DNA of 64,000 bases from Pleurotus djamor. Lineage: Eukaryota > Basidiomycota > Agaricomycetes > Agaricales > Pleurotaceae. This document shows, in pieces, positions 56,927 to 64,000 of the stretch. The translations under genes were made by a program, and so were the position numbers. The stretch covers positions 1 to 64,000 of the forward strand of contig JAPEVF010000149.1 in NCBI GenBank assembly GCA_029747585.1, given 5' to 3'. Numbering within the stretch: position 1 is the stretch's first letter; each line of letters starts with the position of its first letter. The notes under the pieces were generated by a model. It ran no database searches, was not told the DNA's origin, and was given only the letters and a program-made list of their open reading frames with translations.

Positions 56927-59270
56927 TCACGAAAGGTCGCCGCCAATTTGGTCCATTTTGGGACTCATCCTCCAGATTTCCATCACTGAGCGACCATCTG
57001 GTTTTCGGCACATTACAGCGCAGATGTCCCTTCCGCTGTTGGAACCATCTCGTTTGGAGGAATGTCGCTCACCAGCGCCCCACATCGACCCCCCAAAAAC
57101 CACCTTCCAGACCCGTTCATATCTGCCATTCCCTCCTCGCATGCCAACAGGAGGACCGATGACGCTCCCTGTCTCCACGCCATATGCGTAGGTCGATCCA
57201 AATGCATTTCGGCCGCCTTCAGCACCATACCAATCCCTGATCAATTTGCCAGTCTCAGTAGCGAATACCCTCACCCGCCCGTCAGTGCCTGAGCTCACGA
57301 TGAAGTTTTCGTCGAACTGCAGGGCGGTGATGGGTGCATCATGTGCGGCAATTCGGTGTAAAACCTGACGTGACTCGAGATCATATGTGATGACTCGCCC
57401 ATCAGAGCCACCCGTTGCGAGAATGGGACGGGAGTATGGCAGACCGTATTGGGAGGACTGCGTTTCCGACGAAGAGGAAGATGAAGACTGTCGCGTAAGG
57501 AAGTCTGGGGGAAGTTCGCCATCAGCAAAGTTAGGAGCTGAGCATCTGGCTGGCCGTGGTTGAGGCGAGAGCTGCAGCTGACACACTAACGTAGTGTGCC
57601 CCGTTAGCACAGATAGTGGTGCGCTATCAATGGCATGTCAACGTCGACGGCAGTTGATAATGTACAGATGCGCTTACCCAGTGTTGGCATCCCACACTCT
57701 CACAACTGTGTCAAGACCGCCTGAAACAATATATGTGCCATTGAATGCTACACAATAAACTTGTTGTTGGTGGCCCCGGAGTACATGGATGCACTCTCCC
57801 GTATCGATATCCCAGACCTAAGTGATCGGAGATAAGTATAAGACGGACACTGCGGGTGTGTGATGCACTTACTCGACATGTCCAGTCGTAACTACCACTG
57901 ACCACCCTCCTACCCCAAACGTCCAGGCATCGAACGCGATCGCTATGCCCCTCTAAAACTCTTAGCTGCTTGCCTTTCTGGATATCCCAGACGCGCAACG
58001 TATCGTCTCTCGCACCAGTGACGGCGGTGGGTGAATGATGTGTGACCTTGAGACATCGGACGGTAGCGGTGTGTCCAGCAAGGGTATATATACAAAACCT
58101 AGTCGTTCACAAAGTGAAGGGGGAAATCAAGGTTAGACCGAAAACGTGGCATAAATTTTGATGAGGACTGCGCACCCCGATTCGACATCCCATACTCGAA
58201 CCACCTGATCGCAGCCTGCACTCACAACTATCGCGTTGGATTGACCCCAGCCCTCCGATGCACCACTTGGATGACTGGGCAAGTCCTCGTCTTCATCCTC
58301 GGTATCCGCATGGCTTTGCGCGTTAAAACCCAAGGCCTCTCGATATTTGAGGGGCAAAGAATGTGGCTCGTCGACAAGATCGTCGGGACTTTCTTCATCT
58401 ATAGGCTGACATCTGCGCCGTCTCCCACCTCGACTAATCAAGCCAACGCTCCAAACACCTGATGGATGGCCAACGAGCATTCGATGCAGGATTCCGGTCT
58501 CTGCGAAGAAGACGTGAATCTTGCCATCTTCGCTGGCTACAACCACCCACTCGGAATCCAAAGCGACGCAAGTAATCACAATCCCCTCCGCGTGGTTTCG
58601 AGGCATTGGCGCCGGATACTCGCGTACCAGTTGTCCCCCATAGCGCCAATTTTGCACTACAAAGCAGAAACACGAATCAGCCCTTCTTCCTTTCTGGTTA
58701 GGTCACAGATGGAGATAGAAGATACGCACAGGTCATGTAATGATACTTGAACCGAGAAAAACAGGACGGTAGCCATGGAGAGCACAAACCACTTTGGGGT
58801 TTTTCTCTACTCCTTCGCTTCATCGAAGACAACCACTCGAGCGCTGGATCCATAGGTTTATCTGCAAACTCTTCCAGTTCCTCCAGCGGCTCGCTGTCCG
58901 CTCTGTAGCCCCATGACCGAGGTGGATCGTCTACGTCCGCAACTGGAAACCTATACGAAACGCACATCTTCCGCCAGACGCTGTCATCCCCCACAACGTC
59001 CCTCCATCTTTTCGAGACCTGTGCGACCCTCATTAAGGAGCATGGATCATCAACATAGCCCAAAACGTGCAGCGCCAACTCGAAAGGCAAGTCCCGCAAG
59101 AAATCGCGCTTTAAAAGCGGCGCGATGGAAACCGATATGAACCTCAACTCTGCCTGCGTACATGAGTTCAAGACTGACGTCAAGTATTGTAATCGAGTTG
59201 AGCTAGTCGAGTTGGGTCCTGGCGACGGCGCTGGCGTTGGCGGAGGTTCGACGGGGATGTAGAGGTGCAT
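56927..59270 (-). CDS. F-box/WD40 protein (Cdc4/Fbw7/Met30 type), 5 exons
   Basis: Substrate adaptor of an SCF ubiquitin ligase. Exons 59270-58730, 58656-58176, 58098-57873, 57817-57678 and 57623-56927 give 694 residues. F-box at about 58-103 (DFLRDLPFELALHVLGYVDD, RVAQVSKRWRDVVGDD). WD40 repeats follow: EGIVITCVALDSEWVVVASE, GHPSGVWSVGL, AGCDQVVRVWDVESG, AGHTATVRCLKVTHH, ARDDTLRVWDIQKGK, SGSYDWTCRVWDIDTG, SGGLDTVVRVWDANTG, GHTTLVCQLQL, and GTDGRVRVFATETGK. An acidic Ser/Asp insert (about 260-310) interrupts the second blade. The order is that of Cdc4/Fbw7/Pop1-like proteins, which recognise phosphorylated targets; which orthologue cannot be fixed by eye. Confidence 0.93.
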
Positions 59271-59582
59271 TGCAAAGAAGCGCGACGGACGAGGCGACTA
59301 ATTCGAGAGCAGACCCTGAATCAGCACGTGACCCGCTCCCCTATTACTTACACCCCTGAGCACTTTGGCCCGGCTTCTCTCTACTTACGCCCACCGTCGT
59401 TACACACAGTAAAGCCTGCACTGCTATTGAGACGTCTCTCGGTACAGTGTGTAGAAACCTAAAGATCGTGCAGTGAGGCTGGCTCTCTAATTACCGACTT
59501 ACATAGGTACATCGCAGATGGATTAGAGAAGGGATCTGTTAGAAAGAGAGGTTGGCGGATTCGGGGGGATGGTAGAAAAAGG

Positions 59583-60194
59583 CTATTTCTTCATCCTATC
59601 ATTTCTCCTTCCTTTACGACCTTCGTCCTTGCCATCCTCTCCACGCTTCCAATAGCGATCCGAATAGTCCACGGCCTTGCTCTTTGGCCAACGACCGACG
59701 TCATACACCACCGACTTCAGAAACTGCCGCTGACCCGGAGTCTCTACATGGTTCCTCTCCCAATCGTACTCTCTCGGATACCGTCCGTCCGTGCAACACA
59801 GCTGCAGAGTCGTAATCATAGTCCCAGTTCTTCCGTGTCCATACCCACAATGAACCAACGTCGATCGGTGCTTCAGGAAAAAGTCGTAGGCATCATCCAT
59901 GTCATTGAGCGTTGGCGTGCTATAGTCCCTGATGGGCAAGTGGAGATAGTCGATTCCGAAAGCGTTGAGTAGGCCTTTTTCACTGTATTTGTAAGGGAAC
60001 TCGTTGAGACTGATGATACCATTGATGCCCAGATCGACGAGATATCGAACGGCTGTCGATGTCAGCCGTTGGGTCGCATCTTTGGGATCTGGCCCATCGT
60101 CTTAGTAGTTCGGGGCAGAGGAACGGTAGAGACGCTTTCCTGGTAGCAAATAGCTACCGGAAACTTTTTCAAACCGTTTCCATTCCCAGCTCAT
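59583..60194 (-). pseudogene. Dual-specificity phosphatase-like gene with one in-frame stop
   Basis: From the ATG at 60194 the frame is 204 codons to the stop at 59583, but codon 31 (60104-60102) is TAA. Both sides are clearly coding. Before it: FEKVSGSYLLPGKRLYRSSA. After it: TAVRYLVDLGINGIISLNEF, DYLHLPIRDYSTPTLNDM, and the catalytic P-loop HCGYGHGRTG (CX5R). The family is small PTP/DSP phosphatases. The stop could be a real mutation, a base-calling error (other N-marked errors occur nearby), or be removed by an unusual 57-base GTAGCT..CTACTAAG intron that stays in phase. It is labelled pseudogene because the unspliced frame is broken; if spliced it would be functional. Confidence 0.7.
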
Positions 60195-60596
60195 TGTATA
60201 AGATCAATCTGCTCATCACAAACAAAGTTGATGGAAATCCAGAGGATGGCTCAGTAAATAGACGTACCTGGGAGGACTGGGATTTGAAGCGAGGGCGACT
60301 TTTGTAGCCACTTGTTTCCGCACTCTTATTCACGACTAGCCGCGGAACTATTTGCATCCAACGCTTTAGTATGTGAAGCATCCACTTCCTAAGCTTCATG
60401 GCTAGCTGGAAAATCCGCGCTCTGGAACCGACAGCAAGCTTGAAGTCAACCAGTGGCAATGCTAGACAATGTTGGTCCGGCGACGACGTTGCTGAACCTG
60501 TCAACGGACAAAAAAAANTCAAACAGGATTGAACGAAGTACTCTACACATATGTTGAACTGCCTGGCTGAGATAACGAGGAATAGCGCGACAAGGC

Positions 60597-62588
60597 TCAA
60601 GTACATCGGAGTGGTTGGCCTTGCAGCATTCTAATCGTCTCCGGGAAATTCCAAAACGAAAGCGCGATGATAACATACACAGCTACCGTGCAATCAATCA
60701 GCCCATCATCCAACCATCCAACCATAAGAAGAAAAACTCACAAATCAAGACGACACCACTCATCCAATGGCTCTTTCCATCTTCCACACTAAACTTCACC
60801 ATCAACACCGCAAAGAACAACACCACCGTCTCCACTTCGTCAAACAGCAACGTTAAGGGTTTCCCCATTCCCCATGCGACGCAAACCAGCACCGGAATCA
60901 CGAACAACGCGATTTGTATGCAACTGCCCACCGCAACGCTCATAGCAAGGTTGAAATTGCCCTTCGAAGCAACTACAACGGCAGTGGTGTGTTCCGCAGC
61001 GTTAGAAATAATGGGTATGATAATCAGAGTAAGCCACTCTTGGGAGAGGGAAGCGTGCGCTGCAGTGACTCCGTGGAGGGAATCGATGAGCTTCTCTGAT
61101 GTCAGATACGCGAGAACGGTGACAACGACACATAAGAGGACAGCCATGGGTTTGTTAAGGGCGGGTTGCTCGACATGCAGTGCGACGGGTGCGACCCCCG
61201 CTGGAGTCGTCGAAGGAAGAGGTAAGCTGAGGGAGGAGGTAGAAGCAGCTGTGCGCATCGAGGAGCGTCCCAATGTGCTTCGTATAGAGGTAGGTGTCGA
61301 AGGAATGGTATCCAAGAAGAGATGGTTATGCGAATAGAACTGGAAGAAAAGGTACGCGCAATATCTATGGCCGAAAGTTTGGCGTCAGCTTCTCAACAGG
61401 AAGGGGTATTGACACGACCTACATGAAAATCAGAACGAAGGCGCTACCACGACTCAGCCGCAAAAGAGATCCTAGCTCCGTTCCTTGGGGTAACCTGTCA
61501 CCCATGTATTCATGCTAAGAGCAGATTTCAGATATTATGCCTTCTGAACACGGAGATAAACTCACGAAAGCCGCAGGAACAATCAAAGAAATGACAGCCA
61601 CCGTCATAAGCGATAGATTGAGCTGCGCGACCATCGGTTGGAACTCTTGTTGTTGGAACCTATAACCACCAACAACAAACGCCATTCCCAGAACTAGCAA
61701 CAAGTTACTCAAAAGCCCTCCCAGCAAGCTACTCTGAACCACCTCTAGCTCACATCTCTGCAAGGCGATACCAGCGATGATCATCTCGATCACGTTTCCC
61801 AAAGTAGCGTTGAGCAGACCTCCAACAGAATGGGAGGTACGCAAGGCTATCTGTTCGGTGCCGAAAGACAAGAGAGCAGCGAGGGGGATGATCCCGAGGG
61901 CGGAGAAGATGAAGATTAGCGTAGGTGAGAGGTGGAGGTAATGTAAAGCCCATGATATAGGGATAAACGGCAGAAATATATTCAATGGAGAATACTTTAG
62001 TGTGTTCAGCAGCGATTTGGCGTAGGTGGGGGACGGTCCTATCGGATGGACAGGTGTAAACAATGCGCGAAACCGATCTGCCTTCGCATTTGGACGTCGC
62101 CGCCGTGGAGGGTGCGTTACAAAATGGACCTCTGTCTCACCGTCCGCAACGGTGGCTCCTTCCAAATCTTCGGGTGATTTCTTTGTCGGCACGATACGGC
62201 GGAGATACGCCAACGAGAGTCCTCTTCGATGACGATGACCCCTCGTATTCTCGTCGACTCCTCGTTCGCTCGCGTTGATAGCTGAGACGTTGCTTTCGTG
62301 ATTTTCGAGATTAGGTTTGTCATCGTATTCGTAGCGTCCCTTTTCGTCGGTTTCGTGTTGTTGGTGAACACCATTTACAGGGGAATGCACAATGGCATTT
62401 GCAGGTATTAAAATTACATGCCCTCCGTGCCCCGACGTTACTTCCGTACTTTGCGTAGGGGCGGGCCTGGGACTAGGGGGTTCATCTTCGTCCTCTGCAC
62501 CGGCCAAAGCGAGGGTTGCAGAGCGAGATAAGGCATTATTGGTGTCGGCATAGTTGTTTGAATCAGAGGCAGAAGAAGGGTCGACCAT
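60597..62588 (-). CDS. VCX1: Vacuolar Ca2+/H+ exchanger (CAX), 4 exons
   Basis: Exports cytosolic Ca2+ (also Mn2+ in some members) into the vacuole against H+. Exons 62588-61566, 61514-61423, 61364-60742 and 60682-60597 give 607 residues. A 200-residue hydrophilic, charged N-terminus (RGHRHRRGLSLAYL) probably has an autoinhibitory role. Eleven or so membrane segments follow. Both c-repeat signatures are present: GNVIEMIIAGIALQRCELEV and NAAEHTTAVVVASKGNFNLA. An acidic/Ser linker lies between the halves (PSTPTSIRSTLGRSS), as usual in CAX proteins. The last exon ends VYVIIALSFWNFPETIRML. The family call is firm; the symbol is by similarity to yeast Vcx1. Confidence 0.95.
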
Positions 62589-63384
62589 TCAAAACGGTAA
62601 GGCGGCAAAAAGGTGAGGGGTATGGGCTCGAGGTGGGCGTGAGTTCGTGAAAATCGGAGTGGATGCTCTAGTCCCCAAAGGGAAGATGGCGGAAAGGAAG
62701 AATGGTGCCCAATAATGTCGGCCCTTTTATATGTTCTGGTAAGGGTTGGCAGCACCAGACATATCTAATTGGCGGAGAACGTCCTTGGCAAGAATCTTGG
62801 CACGGGTACACTAAAAATAGAAGTTAGCCTCAGCGGTCCACCAACTCACTTTCAACAACTTGGGTATCAGCTAAGAATTCTACTTATGTCGTTGACGCCG
62901 CAATTGCGAGCAAATCAGCATAAGTACACGCTTAGTTTTGTGGACGCCAACTTATGATTCACTTACTGGTGTCATACCGCCCAAAACGCGGTCACTCCTG
63001 CGTAAGTGCCAGTACACGAAGAGAAGTGTGTTNCGAGAAGCGCAGCATGTATTGAGGGTGGAAGTGGAACCACCAGTGTTAGCCATCACTTGAAGCCTAC
63101 CGGGGAATGACACGCCTTATTCTGAGTACGTGCCCTACGACCCAGCGACAAGAAACCAACTTTAGGGTGAGATCTAGGACCTGTACTTTGAAATTTGAAA
63201 GCTTGAGTTCATGGAGTACTTACATAAAGCTTACCGTGCGCTCGACCGTCGCGTCCACGGAATGATTTTCTTTCCCTCGGAGTGGGCCTACACGTCGAAA
63301 TGAGTTTATATTTCGCGAAACGCGGAANAGGGAATTTTCTTTCCGATACACGGTTGTNACATAGATGAGTTTACCACGTACAGT
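62589..63384. other. Intergenic between CAX and NRAMP genes
   Basis: Holds the CAX promoter and the 3' flank of the NRAMP gene. N bases at 63033, 63328 and 63358. No further gene seen. Confidence 0.5.
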
Positions 63385-64000
63385 CTAGCCATCATTACCC
63401 ANCGATACTAGGACATACATATTCGCAGACATCACAACCAACCATATCGCACACCCAATGCCAGTCGTTAGTATCCCACTGCTGTAGTCAACGGTTTCCG
63501 TCCCTGCCGACCCAGTATGTTCTGGATCGTTTGCACCTACATGCTGTCCTTCTCCGTAAAGCTCAGTGACACGGGCAGCTGGCTTCTTGACGGACATCAC
63601 AGATTTCGAAGACGTCAATATGATAAGGGGGAGGGTGATGAATGGCAAGACAATCGATAGAACGACTTGTGAAATCACAAGTAGTTCATCGATACCTCTC
63701 CGGCCAACGGCTATGGCAACTGTCATCGAAGGGATGATGGCGAGTAGCCGTGTGAGGAAGCGTCTTACAATCGGCTGGAGAAAGGCCTTAAAACGAGGTT
63801 CGGGAAAATAAAAATAGGTATACTGACGGAAACACGCCATTGCAGGAACCCTTCAGAAACCGCCTGACCTGCGACTGTGGCAATGAGNGATGAGCTTTGA
63901 CCGGAGGCAAGGAGAGCAAGAGCGAAGAGTGTCGCGGCAGCTAACAACAAAGGTTGAGCGAAGTATCCTTGGTCTGAAATCATCTACGTACCTGGGCCAA
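63385..64000 (-). CDS. NRAMP (SMF-type) divalent metal transporter, 5' part beyond window
   Basis: Proton-coupled importer of Mn2+, Fe2+ and related metals. The two visible exons are 63983-63828 (its upstream join lies at the window edge) and 63774-63385, joined by a 53-base intron (GTCAGT..CTCCAG). They encode the C-terminal half: FALALLASGQSS, IATVAGQAVSEGFLQWRVS, RRFLTRLLAIIPSMTVAIAV, GIDELLVISQVVLSIVLPF, PLIILTSSKSVMSV, then a hydrophilic loop and a last membrane segment. GQSS and AGQ..SEGF are the family consensus around TM8. N bases at 63402 and 63888 each hide one residue. Confidence 0.9.

Noticed and set aside
62880..63360. Repeated TTTTCTTTCC motifs in the CAX-NRAMP spacer
   Set aside because: Too short and imperfect to call a repeat element.
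1..64000. tRNA, rRNA or CRISPR arrays
   Set aside because: No TPsiC-like box with matching acceptor stem, no rRNA-like sequence and no regularly spaced direct repeats noticed; a tRNAscan-SE run would settle tRNAs.

Overview
This window is nuclear DNA from a filamentous basidiomycete, most likely a mushroom-forming Agaricomycete. The genes are dense, occur on both strands, and are cut by many introns of about 45-70 bases with GT..AG ends and CTGAC/CTAAC-like branch sites. The gene set also fits: a chromodomain Ty3 retroelement, an MLKL-type N-terminal domain on a kinase, an expanded F-box family, and fungal GCN2, ZIP, CAX and NRAMP genes. I built exon models by hand from splice signals and protein-family patterns. 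Most complete models sum to an exact multiple of three, which supports them. Scattered N bases show the sequence is draft quality.

Layout. 1-1084 (-): left-truncated reverse-transcriptase gene with an intron. 1630-11111: complete Ty3/gypsy element with one 2,677-codon gag-pol frame, a 5-base target duplication, and a solo LTR of another family inside its 3' LTR. 11118-11790 (-): broken F-box pseudogene. 13484-20596 (+): GCN2 eIF2-alpha kinase, 28 exons. 22885-23601: Mutator-like MITE. 24628-26098 (+): ZIP metal transporter. 28127-28972 (+): intact F-box relative of the pseudogene. 29462-30168 (-): small acidic unknown. 30445-31238 (-): protein with CAE and CxxC motifs reminiscent of deaminases. 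31826-33826 (-): TPR/DnaJ co-chaperone. 34265-35849: internally deleted hAT transposon.

Right half. 36147-40925 (+): 1,312-residue MLKL-NTD/kinase/WD40 protein. 41559-45552: two divergent paralogues of an unknown Ser-rich family flanking a small gene. 46711-50449 (-): two tandem major-royal-jelly/yellow-like secreted proteins with identical exon lengths. 50773-53066 (+): GH51 arabinofuranosidase. 53364-56689 (+): MFS sugar transporter. 56927-59270 (-): F-box/WD40 (Cdc4/Fbw7-type) protein. 59583-60194 (-): dual-specificity phosphatase-like gene with one in-frame stop. 60597-62588 (-): Ca2+/H+ exchanger. 63385-64000 (-): NRAMP transporter, cut by the window edge.

Functional themes are nutrient and metal handling (GCN2, ZIP, CAX, NRAMP), plant-wall arabinose use (GH51 beside a sugar porter), ubiquitin ligase adaptors, and a possible cell-death or signalling kinase. 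A segmental duplication of about 2.2 kb produced the second royal-jelly-like gene and left a truncated GH51 start between the copies. Three DNA or LTR elements still have readable target duplications. I saw no tRNA, rRNA or CRISPR array.
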